64,000 nucleotides of DNA. Source: Halopseudomonas sabulinigri. Its GTDB lineage: Bacteria > Pseudomonadota > Gammaproteobacteria > Pseudomonadales > Pseudomonadaceae. The DNA lies in the NCBI RefSeq assembly GCF_900105255.1, contig NZ_LT629763.1:248001-312000 (forward strand), read 5' to 3'. This document shows, one piece after another, positions 47,601 through 55,522 of the stretch; within the stretch, counting starts at the first letter, position 1; each line of letters starts with the position of its first letter. The notes beneath the pieces are model-generated. The model was not told the origin of the DNA. It was given only the letters and a program-made list of their open reading frames with translations, and did not search any database. Position numbers and translations under genes: made by a program.

Positions 47601-47724
47601 GAGCATGTCGATGCTGCTAACGCTTTTTGTCATCCCGGTGCTCTACAGTTTTCTCGCCCGGGGTACCGGCTCGCCGGAGGCAACCGCCAAGCGTCTGGCG
47701 GCGGAGCAGGTAACAGGCGAATAG
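44620..47724 (+). CDS. RND multidrug efflux permease
   Basis: This 1034-residue inner-membrane pump of the hydrophobe/amphiphile efflux (HAE1/AcrB-like, MexI-like) family has twelve membrane helices. The proton-relay aspartate pair lies in helix 4, in the segment ALVLAIGLVVDDAIIVLENVRRRIDE. The GQFESFVHPLIIMLGVPMAIGGA motif follows helix 9, and KNGILIVEFANQLRDQG lies in helix 11. The ATG at 44620 begins MILSDTAVLRPVFATVLS, matching the family; a longer reading that overlaps the adaptor gene adds Arg-rich residues and is not credible. Substrate cannot be predicted. Confidence 0.95.
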   Translation: MILSDTAVLRPVFATVLSLLLVIFGLVAFNELPLREYPDIDPPVVTIETDYVGANASVVDSQITQVIEERIAGIEGIEFIEARSEDGRSQITVRFAIDKDINEAANDIRDRVSSAAGNLPVEADPPEVQKLDANEDVIVWWNLTSDRLSLPELTDYAERYLVDRFSTLNGVARVQVGGSQRFAMRVWLDAQALAARNLTAEDVEQALRRENVELPAGSVESINRQFTVRVTRAFNDAEQFSRLVVARGDDNYLVRLGEVARVERGTEESRNLFRGNGVPMVGIGLTRQSTANTLEVSRSSKQLVDELNPTLPEGMQILPSYDSAIFIEGAVKEVYSTLLIALVLVVIAIFIFLGSPRAILVPAVTLPVSIMATFIALLLFGFTVNLLTLLALVLAIGLVVDDAIIVLENVRRRIDELDETPLVAAFYGTRQVGFAVVSTTLVLIAVFVPIAFLQGDVGRLFSEFALTMAAAVAFSSFVALTLSPVLAAKVLKPHDEGRLSRAVERILHHSRAVYRRLLVAVLRLRWLALVVFVLLAAGTGWLFQTLPSEYTPREDRGTFFIIVNGPEGATYEYMNDYMGEIEARMSEYVDSGEVTRMLVRAPRSFGGVTTFNTGMVIVVLDDWERRRSGWEIMQQVQRDMADLTGVRVFPIMRQGFGGQQLQPFQLVIGGAGSYDELAEWRDLLLSRIQQDNPGLENIDTDYKENQPQLQVDIDYDRAADLGVNISVVGRTLETMFGSRRVTTYIDDGEEYDVILEGERSQQRSPAALENIYVRSDTSGELIPLSNLITLRDTAGSTTLNRYNRSRAITISASLAEGVPLGVALTQVEQMARELLPETLVLDYKGDSLDLRNAGSSMVFIFILGLLVVFLVLAGQFESFVHPLIIMLGVPMAIGGALLGLWLTGNTLNLYSQIGLVMLIGLAAKNGILIVEFANQLRDQGMDFDQALTEASVLRLRPILMTGVTTVAGAVPLVLAFGAGAETRSVIGIVVISGVSMSMLLTLFVIPVLYSFLARGTGSPEATAKRLAAEQVTGE

Positions 47725-47902
47725 GTTGCTTCGGGCAGAGCAACATAAGCGAGAACAACGTTATGCCATCGGTCGGGGTGATAGGCGCCGCAACCGCTGA
47801 CGTAGAGCGTCTCGTCTGGGCATAATGCGCCAAGAAGTGCGGTAACAAAGGGCGGCTCGACTGCCCGCTACAAAAACAATAATCATCGACACGGAGAATG
47901 CA

Positions 47903-49258
47903 ATGGCTCACCCCGAACAACCCGGCTGGCGCTGGGGCCCCTTTACCTTTCGTTTGCCGTTCTACCACACCCGATTCCACTGGCAGGAAGCGCTGCAGGG
48001 CTTCTTTGTAGCAGCGGCGACCGGGCTGGCGTTGGTGCCCATCATGACCGGTGCCTTTGGCTTGAGCTTCGAAGAAGCCATTGCCGTATCGATGATTCAC
48101 TCCATTCTGATCGGCTCAGCGCTGATCTTTTTCGGCGAACCCTACGCCCCCGGCTGGATCACTCCGGCGCTGCCGCTGGTGCTGACCTTTGTGCTGACCG
48201 GTTATGAAGACCCGGTCAGTCGCTTTCAGGCCATGACGGCGCTATCTCTCAATTTTGCGGTGCTGCTCATACTGCTGGGCATCACCGGGCTGGGAAAAAA
48301 GTTCGTCATCTGGCTACCGGACACGCTGAAGGCCGGCATTATTCTGGGCGCGGCGATCGCCGCGGTGTACCGGGTGTTTGTGGGTGATGAAAGCAGCCCG
48401 TCGATTCTCTCGCACCAGCCAATAAGCATCATCCTGGCCTGTGGTGTGTGCCTGATCTTCTCGTTTTCGCTACCGCTGCAGAAGCTGCGAGAGAAGTCGC
48501 GCGCGATTGCACTCATTGCGGCGCTGGGCCTGCTGCCGGGGTTCTTCGTCGCTGCCTTGGTTGGCCCCATGGTAGGCGAGATCGACTACAACCTGCAGTG
48601 GGGTATTCTGTTCCCGCCGGTGGCCGACGCCTTTGCCAAGATGTCGCCCTTTGCCATTGGCTGGCCGAGCATCGAGATGTTTGTGCAGGCCATCCCTCTG
48701 GCGGTGATTACTTATGTCATCCTGTTTGGCGATATCGTCACCGGTAACGAGGTGATTCGCGATGGCATGACCAAACGCAACGACGAACACATCGACATCA
48801 ACCCGACGCGCACCCATCTGTCGGTCGGTATTCGTAATGGTCTGCTGGGTCTGTTTGCACCTTTCTTCCCCACCCAGGGCGCCATGTGGACCGGTGTGCA
48901 GGTAATCATCGTGCAGCGCTGGGCGCAGGGTAAAGCCAGCATGGACAGTCTGCACAGTGGCTTGATCAGCTACTACATGATGGGCATTCCGGTGCTGTTC
49001 TTCCTCAAGCCGCTGCTCACCGGCCTGCAGCCACTGCTGTACGTTGCTCTGGCGCTGACCCTGATGCTTACCGCGTTCGCCTGTGCCTACGTGGCCATGT
49101 CGATCCCGCGCAACAACACCTCGCGTGGCACCGTACTGTTGATCGGCGCGGGTCTGGCGTTTTTCGATCCGTGGACGGGTCTGGCACTGGGCGTGCTGGC
49201 TACCGTGCTGATGGTGGGCTGGGATCGCAGCACTGATCCTATCCCGCACGAGGATTGA
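47903..49258 (+). CDS. NCS2/SLC23-like nucleobase-type transporter
   Basis: This 451-residue inner-membrane protein has about 12-14 hydrophobic helices. The sequence (FFVAAATGLALVPIMTGAFGLSFEEAIAVSMIHSILIGSALI; GEPYAPGWITPALPL) fits the xanthine/uracil/ascorbate (NCS2, solute carrier 23-like) superfamily, but it lacks a clearly canonical purine-permease signature. The substrate is therefore open. CGGAG precedes the ATG. The 178 bases upstream (47725-47902) were inspected for a purine-type riboswitch; none was recognised. Confidence 0.75.
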   Translation: MAHPEQPGWRWGPFTFRLPFYHTRFHWQEALQGFFVAAATGLALVPIMTGAFGLSFEEAIAVSMIHSILIGSALIFFGEPYAPGWITPALPLVLTFVLTGYEDPVSRFQAMTALSLNFAVLLILLGITGLGKKFVIWLPDTLKAGIILGAAIAAVYRVFVGDESSPSILSHQPISIILACGVCLIFSFSLPLQKLREKSRAIALIAALGLLPGFFVAALVGPMVGEIDYNLQWGILFPPVADAFAKMSPFAIGWPSIEMFVQAIPLAVITYVILFGDIVTGNEVIRDGMTKRNDEHIDINPTRTHLSVGIRNGLLGLFAPFFPTQGAMWTGVQVIIVQRWAQGKASMDSLHSGLISYYMMGIPVLFFLKPLLTGLQPLLYVALALTLMLTAFACAYVAMSIPRNNTSRGTVLLIGAGLAFFDPWTGLALGVLATVLMVGWDRSTDPIPHED

Positions 49259-49303
49259 GGTCGACGGCTAACTCTGCCGACTAAGCCGGCAGGGGACGTG
49301 TTG

Positions 49304-49334
49304 CGTGGGCCAGGGTGCTTGACCCTGGTCCACG
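49304..49334. terminator. Stem-loop between transporter and ABC exporter genes
   Basis: Arms CGTGGGCCAGGGT (49304-49316) and ACCCTGGTCCACG (49322-49334) pair over 13 bp with one G-T pair; loop GCTTG. It lacks a U-run but probably ends the transporter transcript 46 bases past its stop. Confidence 0.6.
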
Positions 49335-49382
49335 ACATGACCACACTGCCGAGCTCCACTTAATTCGCCCAGTGCGGTCATC

Positions 49383-51194
49383 ATGCGCCCCCGTTCCGAT
49401 AACCAATACGCTTCCGGCCCGACCAACTGGCGCATCATCCTCAGCCTGCTGCCTTATCTGAAAGAGTTTCGCGGACGTGTGCTGCTGGCCATGCTCTGCA
49501 TGCTGGTCGCCAAGCTCGCCGGTGTCACCGTTCCCTGGCTGTTGAAACTGATCGTGGATCACTTCGACTCCGCGGCCGATGCCCTGGTGCTGGTCCCCGT
49601 GGCGCTGCTGGCAGCCTATGGTCTGGTTCGATTTTCCTCCGTCTTCTTTGGTGAACTGCGCGACGCGGTATTTGCTCGCGTGGCCGAACGTGCCATGCGG
49701 CGTATCTCGCTGCGGGTGTTCGAGCATCTGCACCGGCTTGATCTGAGCTTTCACCTGTCGCGGCGTACCGGCGGCCTGGCGCGAGACATTGAGCGCGGTA
49801 CCACGGGCATCAGTTTTCTGCTGCGCTTTATGGTCTTCAATATTTTGCCCACGCTGATCGAGATTGGCCTGATCACGGTTATCTTGCTGATCAATTTCAG
49901 TGTCTGGTACGCGCTGGCGGTGCTGGGCGCCGTGGTGTTGTATTGCGGTTTCTCCATCTGGTGCACCGAGTGGCGCAACCGCTTCGTGCGTGAGAGCAAC
50001 CAGCTCGACAACCTCTCCAATACCCGCGCCATCGACAGCCTGCTCAACTTCGAGACGGTCAAGTACTTCGGCAACGAAACCTTCGAGGCGCAGCAGTACG
50101 ATCAGAACCTGCAGCGCTGGGAAGCAGCGCGCATGAAGAACCGCCTGTCGCTGGTGGCGCTCAACTCCGGTCAGGCGCTGATTATCGCAGCAGCGGTAAT
50201 GCTGCTGATGTTCATGGCAGCCGGCGAGGTCAGTGCCGGCAGCATGACGGTAGGCGAGCTGGTGATGATCAACGCCTACATGATTCAGCTGTTTGTACCG
50301 CTGAATTTCCTCGGGTTCATTTATCGCGAGATCCGCGAAGCCCTGACCAATATCGAGCGCCTGTTCGGCCTGCTGGACGCCCCGGCCAAGGTCGTGGATG
50401 CAACGGATGCAGTGCCCTTGCAACTGCGCGGAGGCGAGGTAAGGTTCAAGCAGGTCGCCCATGCGTACGACCCGGCGCGGCCCATCCTGGACGACGTCAG
50501 CTTTCACATCCCGGCTGGGCATACGCTGGCTATTGTGGGGCCAAGCGGCGCCGGCAAGTCGACCTTGGCGCGCTTGCTGTTCCGCTTTTATGACGTAGCG
50601 GCTGGCAGCATCGAGATCGATGGCCAGGATGTCCGCACCGTGACTCAGAACAGCCTGCGCCAGGCCATCGGCGTAGTGCCGCAGGACACCGTACTGTTCA
50701 ACGCCAGTATCGGCTACAACGTGGCCTATGGCGCGCCGGGCGCGAGTGAAGAAGACATCTGGCGGGTACTGCGGCTGGCGCAGCTGGAAGACTTTGTGCG
50801 CGAGCTGCCACAACAGCTGGAGACGCCGGTCGGCGAGCGCGGCCTGAAACTCTCCGGTGGCGAGAAACAGCGTATCGCCATCGCCCGAGTGCTACTCAAG
50901 GACCCACCGATCTTGATTCTGGACGAAGCCACCTCGTCGCTCGACAGCCACGCCGAACGGCGCATCCTCGATGCCCTGAATCTGGTTGCCAGCAAACGCA
51001 CCACCTTGGCGATCGCCCATCGGCTCTCGACCATCGTACACGCCGAGCGCATTCTGGTACTGGATCACGGTAGGGTAGTGGAACAGGGTACCCACGCCGA
51101 GCTGCTGGCTCATAAGGGGGCTTATGCCCGCCTGTGGGCTGATCAGCAACGGGGGGAGCAACAGGGCGAACAGACTGATCCGCGTGACGCCTGA
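49383..51194 (+). CDS. ABC exporter, fused permease-ATPase (Atm1/MsbA-like)
   Basis: This 603-residue half-transporter has a six-helix membrane domain (about 15-320) followed by an ATPase with Walker A GPSGAGKST, signature LSGGEKQR, Walker B ILILDEATSSLD and the H-loop AIAHRLST. The membrane-domain stretch LSFHLSRRTGGLARDIERGT and the TNIERLFGLLD linker are typical of the heavy-metal/Fe-S (Atm1/HMT1) subgroup, which exports glutathione-linked compounds; this assignment is moderate. It acts as a homodimer. It is not linked to the type I secretion operon downstream. Confidence 0.9.
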   Translation: MRPRSDNQYASGPTNWRIILSLLPYLKEFRGRVLLAMLCMLVAKLAGVTVPWLLKLIVDHFDSAADALVLVPVALLAAYGLVRFSSVFFGELRDAVFARVAERAMRRISLRVFEHLHRLDLSFHLSRRTGGLARDIERGTTGISFLLRFMVFNILPTLIEIGLITVILLINFSVWYALAVLGAVVLYCGFSIWCTEWRNRFVRESNQLDNLSNTRAIDSLLNFETVKYFGNETFEAQQYDQNLQRWEAARMKNRLSLVALNSGQALIIAAAVMLLMFMAAGEVSAGSMTVGELVMINAYMIQLFVPLNFLGFIYREIREALTNIERLFGLLDAPAKVVDATDAVPLQLRGGEVRFKQVAHAYDPARPILDDVSFHIPAGHTLAIVGPSGAGKSTLARLLFRFYDVAAGSIEIDGQDVRTVTQNSLRQAIGVVPQDTVLFNASIGYNVAYGAPGASEEDIWRVLRLAQLEDFVRELPQQLETPVGERGLKLSGGEKQRIAIARVLLKDPPILILDEATSSLDSHAERRILDALNLVASKRTTLAIAHRLSTIVHAERILVLDHGRVVEQGTHAELLAHKGAYARLWADQQRGEQQGEQTDPRDA

Positions 51195-51283
51195 TTCAGC
51201 CGCTGAATCTCCCTTGCCGTGCCGCTAGATTGGCTCAAGAATGAGTCAATCTCAAAAACAACAAGGCACGACAGGAGCACAGT

Positions 51284-51682
51284 ATGAGCAGCGTAATCGA
51301 ACAATGGCACCACATCGTGGAAAATCTCGATGCCAACGGGCTAGATAAGCTGCTGGCCGACGATGTGGTGTTCCATTCGCCGGTGGTACACACCCCGCAA
51401 GCCGGCAAGCACATCACCAAACTCTACCTGGCCGCCGCCATGCAAACGCTGAACGCCCCTGGCCATTTCAAGTACCTGCGTGAAGTGATCGATGGCAACA
51501 ACGCGGTACTGGAATTTCAGACCGAGATCGACGGCATTACCATCAACGGTGTCGACATGATCCAGTGGAATGACGCCGGCCAGATCATCGACTTCAAGGT
51601 CATGGTGCGCCCGCTGAAAGCCGTCAACGCTATCCACGCAGCCATGGGGCGGATGCTGGAGGCGATGAAGCCTAAAAGTTGA
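51284..51682 (+). CDS. NTF2-like / SnoaL-like protein
   Basis: This 132-residue cone-fold protein begins MSSVIEQWHHIVENLDANGLDKLLADDVVFHSPV, a pattern typical of NTF2-like proteins, and ends with VMVRPLKAVNAIHAAMGRML. No catalytic residues can be assigned. AGGAG lies before the ATG. It stands alone and is followed by a weak hairpin (GAAGCTCC and GGGGCTTC, 51696-51722) before the AT-richer secretion operon. Confidence 0.82.
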   Translation: MSSVIEQWHHIVENLDANGLDKLLADDVVFHSPVVHTPQAGKHITKLYLAAAMQTLNAPGHFKYLREVIDGNNAVLEFQTEIDGITINGVDMIQWNDAGQIIDFKVMVRPLKAVNAIHAAMGRMLEAMKPKS

Positions 51683-51911
51683 TCTATCTGAGTTGAGAAG
51701 CTCCTCGCTTTTTGGGGGCTTCCATCTTCACCTATTAGCGCGCTGCCACTGTGTCGTGACCGTTCGTTCATTTTCTGTGCGTAACTTGCGATCTGTGTCA
51801 CGTTTCTCTTGATACTTATTTGACCTGCTAGGCTGCCTCGAATATCAATTGGCCACCTCTAGCCTGGAAGCTAGAGAACTCTCTTTCGAAGTCGCATTCA
51901 AGGACGAAGTA

Positions 51912-54065
51912 ATGGCCAATGTGGATAAGGGGCCCGAGCTAGCAGCTCGTGCAGACAGCGGACTATCGTGCCTAGTTATGCTGGCGCGCTTCCACAATGT
52001 CGCTGCTTCTGCTGCACAGCTCCAGCACGAGTTCGCTACTGATGGCGAACCGTTCGGTCGATCTGAAATATTGCTGGCAGCCAAAAAACTCGGGCTTAAA
52101 GCCAAATCTATCCGCAGCAACCCTTCACGACTGTCACAGCTACCACTTCCAGCGATGGCGCTATCCTCAGACGGCCAGTTTTTTATTATGGCTCGAGTGG
52201 ATAACGCAGCGAATCAGGTGCTGATTCATGATCCTCACTCCCAACGCCCAGAAATTCTGAGCGTTGAAGAGTTTGAGGCTCGCTGGACCGGCGAGCTCAT
52301 TTTGCTCCGCTCTGAAGCATCGGTAGCCGGCGACATTTCTAGATTCGATTTCACCTGGTTTATCCCTGCGATAGTCAAGTATCGAAAACTACTAGGTGAA
52401 GTATTGCTGGTTTCTTTTGTGCTGCAGATTTTTGCGTTGTTGACGCCGCTGTTCTTCCAAGTCGTGATGGACAAGGTGTTGGTACATCGTGGTCTGTCTA
52501 CGCTGGATGTGATTGCGATTGGCCTTCTCGGCATCATGATCTTTGAAACGGTTCTTTCAGGTTTGAGGGGCTATGTTTTCTCTCATACAGCCAGCAGAAT
52601 TGATGTCGAGCTTGGCTCCAAGTTATTCAAGCATCTCGTTACTTTGCCCTTGGCTTACTTTCAAGCACGCAGGGTGGGGGATTCGGTTGCGCGGGTAAGA
52701 GAGTTGGAGAATATCCGTAGCTTCCTGACGGGGAACGCGGTAACCCTGATCCTTGACGTTCTTTTCTCCGTTGTGTTCATCGCCGTCATGTTCTTCTACA
52801 GCGGCTGGTTAACACTAGTGGTTGTTCTTTCGCTACCGCTTTATTTTTTGATTTCTTTGCTTATTACTCCTGTCCTGCGGGCTCGGCTGAACGAGAGCTT
52901 CACCCGGGGGGCTGAAAATCAAGCCTTCCTGGTCGAAACCGTAAACGGCATTGATACATTGAAGTCCATGGCGGTTGAGCCTCAAATAAATCGCAAGTGG
53001 GATAATCAGCTCGCCGGTTACGTCGCTGCGAGTTTCAAGACCCAAACACTCTCTATGCTCGCCAATGAAAGCGTTGGGTTCGTCGGCAAGTTGGTTACGG
53101 TATGCACCCTGTGGCTTGGTGCTCGGCTGGTGATCGACGGTGATCTCACGGTTGGCCAGCTTATTGCTTTCAATATGCTGGCGGGCAGAGTTTCGCAGCC
53201 AATTATGCGATTGGCGCAGCTCTGGAGCAACTTTCAGCAAACAGGCGTTTCGGTTCAGCGCTTGGGCGATATTCTGAATGCCCAAACCGAGGTTTCTCAA
53301 GCTGGTCGCAGCAGCTTGCCTCCTGTTAAAGGCGCCATCGAGTTTGATCAAATCCACTTTCGGTACCGCCCAGATGGCTCTGAAGTACTCCGGGGCATCA
53401 GCTTAACTATTCAGCCAGGTGAGATCATCGGCATCGTGGGGCGTTCCGGGTCCGGTAAAAGCACGTTAACCAAGCTACTTCAGCGTTTGTACACACCTGA
53501 ACGCGGTCGCGTGCTGGTAGATGGGATGGACCTCGCGTTGGCTGACGTGTCTTCTTTGCGTCGGCAGGTAGGCGTGGTACTGCAAGACAACATGTTATTC
53601 GCTCGCAGCATAAGGGAAAACATTGCCCTCTCCGATCCTGGCGCACCGATAGAGCAAGTAATGCAGGCGGCCAAGTTGGCAGGGGCGCATGAGTTTATTC
53701 TGGAGTTGCCCGAGGCTTATGACACTGTCGTTGGCGAGCATGGCGCTTCGCTTTCTGGCGGTCAGCGACAGCGCATTGCTATTGCTCGAGCCTTGATGGG
53801 TAACCCGCGCATTCTGATCTTCGACGAAGCCACTAGCGCGTTGGATTACGAATCAGAACGCATAGTGCAGCAGAACATGCGAGCCATCTGCCGTGATCGC
53901 ACTGTCATCATAATTGCGCACAGGCTTTCTGCAGTACGTGATGCCAACCGCATAGTAGTTATGGATCGTGGCCAGATAGTAGAGGAAGGCTCCCATGCTG
54001 ACTTGCTTGGCTATCAAGCGGGGCATTATTCCCGTCTGCACCGCTTGCAGGGGGGTAACCTATGA
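51912..54065 (+). CDS. Type I secretion ABC transporter (HlyB/LapB-like)
   Basis: This 717-residue inner-membrane exporter is dedicated to the RTX protein encoded downstream. An N-terminal C39-like domain (about 1-130) aligns with that of HlyB (GLSCLVMLARFHN against GLYALEILAQYHN). The catalytic cysteine position is Ser and the histidine position is Phe (DGQFFIM), so it is a non-proteolytic docking domain. Six membrane helices follow, then the ATPase with Walker A GRSGSGKST, LSGGQRQR and ILIFDEATSALD. The ATG at 51912 has AAGGA eight bases upstream; a TTG-led extension to 51849 is possible but less likely. It overlaps the adaptor gene by 4 bases. Confidence 0.93.
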   Translation: MANVDKGPELAARADSGLSCLVMLARFHNVAASAAQLQHEFATDGEPFGRSEILLAAKKLGLKAKSIRSNPSRLSQLPLPAMALSSDGQFFIMARVDNAANQVLIHDPHSQRPEILSVEEFEARWTGELILLRSEASVAGDISRFDFTWFIPAIVKYRKLLGEVLLVSFVLQIFALLTPLFFQVVMDKVLVHRGLSTLDVIAIGLLGIMIFETVLSGLRGYVFSHTASRIDVELGSKLFKHLVTLPLAYFQARRVGDSVARVRELENIRSFLTGNAVTLILDVLFSVVFIAVMFFYSGWLTLVVVLSLPLYFLISLLITPVLRARLNESFTRGAENQAFLVETVNGIDTLKSMAVEPQINRKWDNQLAGYVAASFKTQTLSMLANESVGFVGKLVTVCTLWLGARLVIDGDLTVGQLIAFNMLAGRVSQPIMRLAQLWSNFQQTGVSVQRLGDILNAQTEVSQAGRSSLPPVKGAIEFDQIHFRYRPDGSEVLRGISLTIQPGEIIGIVGRSGSGKSTLTKLLQRLYTPERGRVLVDGMDLALADVSSLRRQVGVVLQDNMLFARSIRENIALSDPGAPIEQVMQAAKLAGAHEFILELPEAYDTVVGEHGASLSGGQRQRIAIARALMGNPRILIFDEATSALDYESERIVQQNMRAICRDRTVIIIAHRLSAVRDANRIVVMDRGQIVEEGSHADLLGYQAGHYSRLHRLQGGNL

Positions 54066-55477
54066 GTGCAGGAAGAGAACTGCTCAGTCGTTATCGGAAG
54101 GTGTGGCGCGGTGCCTGGCAGCAGCGAAAAAGTATGGATGCTCCCAAGCGATTAGGGCACGAGGTCACTTTTTTACCAGCAGCCTTGGCACTACGCGATG
54201 CGCCTGTTCATCCAGCCCCCCGCGTTGTCCAGTGGCTGATCATTGCTTTCGCGGTGCTGGCGCTGATATGGGCATGTTTAGGCGAAATTGATGTAGTCGC
54301 CACCGCAACGGGAAAGGTAGTGCCCAGTGGTAAAAGCAAAATTGTCCAATCCAGTGAAGTCGCTGTAGTAAAAGCAATTCACGTTCAAGACGGCCAGAAA
54401 GTTGAAGTAGGCGACTTGCTGGTAGAGCTGGATGCGCAGATTACTGGCGCAGACGTTCAACGTCTTCAGTCCGATCTCGTGGCGGCCCAGGTTGACAGCG
54501 CAAGGGCAGCTGCGCTCCTGGAGGCGATGAATGCAGAGCGTGCTCCGGCCGCGTTATCAAGCCGCCTGACCAATCTTAGCTATCAGCAACAGGTTGCGGC
54601 TGAGGCATGGTTGCAAGGGCAATATGCGGAATTACAAAGTTCGCTTGCGCAGAGCGATGCTGAAATAGCCCAGCGGAATGCTGAAATGGCCGCTGCGCGC
54701 GAAGGTATTATTCGCCTGGAAGAGTCCATTCCTATCACTCGCGAGCTTTCAGCAGATTACAAGCGACTTTTAGAAAAGGGGTATATCGCCAAGCACGCCT
54801 ATCTGGAGCGCGAGCAGCTTCGTTTGCAGCAAGAACGCGAGTTGGCATTGCAAAAAGCTCACGTACTGGAGCTGCAAGCCGCCAAGCAGCAGGCGCAGAG
54901 CCGACGCCAAAGCGTTCTGGACCAAACTAGTCGTGCCATGCTGGACCTTTTAAACGCATCGGAACAGCGCGCTGCCGGGTTAGAACAAGAGTTAAATAAG
55001 GCAGAACAGCGTAACAGGCTGATGTTACTCAAAGCGCCCGTATCCGGGACTGTTCAACAGTTAGCTATTCACACTGCAGGCGGGGTAGTGACAGAGGCGC
55101 AGCCACTGATGGTAATTGTGCCAAGTAATCAGCCTGTTGAGGTAGAAGTGATGGTTCAGAACAAAGATATTGGCTTTGTACGCGCTGGTCAAAGTGTCGA
55201 GATTAAAGTTGATGCTTTTAGTTTTACAAAGTACGGAGTCATTGACGGGGTGGTGGCAAGTATATCTGATGATGCGATTGAAGATGATAAGTTTGGGCTT
55301 GTATATAGTGCAAAAATATCAATTGCTGATGCGGGCTTGTTTGTGGGCAATAGGCGTGCCTACATTTCTCCGGGTATGAGTGTGCAGGCCGAAGTTAAAA
55401 CTGATAAACGCAAGGTGGTTGATTACTTCCTGAGCCCGTTGAAGGTATACACACATGAGAGTTTAACAGAAAGGTGA
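54062..55477 (+). CDS. Type I secretion adaptor (HlyD family)
   Basis: This 471-residue membrane fusion protein has a cytoplasmic N-terminus and one membrane helix (VVQWLIIAFAVLALIWACLG, about 58-77). Lipoyl halves lie around SGKSKIVQSSEVAVVKAIHV and LMLLKAPVSGTVQQLAI, with a long alpha-hairpin/coiled-coil between (about 130-330) and a C-terminal beta-barrel. It links the ABC transporter to a TolC-type channel, which is not encoded in this window. ATGA overlap with the transporter gene. Codon use drifts towards AT toward the 3' end. Confidence 0.94.
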   Translation: MSAGRELLSRYRKVWRGAWQQRKSMDAPKRLGHEVTFLPAALALRDAPVHPAPRVVQWLIIAFAVLALIWACLGEIDVVATATGKVVPSGKSKIVQSSEVAVVKAIHVQDGQKVEVGDLLVELDAQITGADVQRLQSDLVAAQVDSARAAALLEAMNAERAPAALSSRLTNLSYQQQVAAEAWLQGQYAELQSSLAQSDAEIAQRNAEMAAAREGIIRLEESIPITRELSADYKRLLEKGYIAKHAYLEREQLRLQQERELALQKAHVLELQAAKQQAQSRRQSVLDQTSRAMLDLLNASEQRAAGLEQELNKAEQRNRLMLLKAPVSGTVQQLAIHTAGGVVTEAQPLMVIVPSNQPVEVEVMVQNKDIGFVRAGQSVEIKVDAFSFTKYGVIDGVVASISDDAIEDDKFGLVYSAKISIADAGLFVGNRRAYISPGMSVQAEVKTDKRKVVDYFLSPLKVYTHESLTER

Positions 55478-55522
55478 TCGTGGGTTTTATGTTGATTGGT
55501 TGATTTTAATAGGGAGATAGAC

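Noticed and set aside
47725..47902. Possible riboswitch before the NCS2-like transporter
   Set aside because: No purine, xanthine, preQ1 or guanidine aptamer signature could be matched; only ordinary GC-rich sequence is seen.
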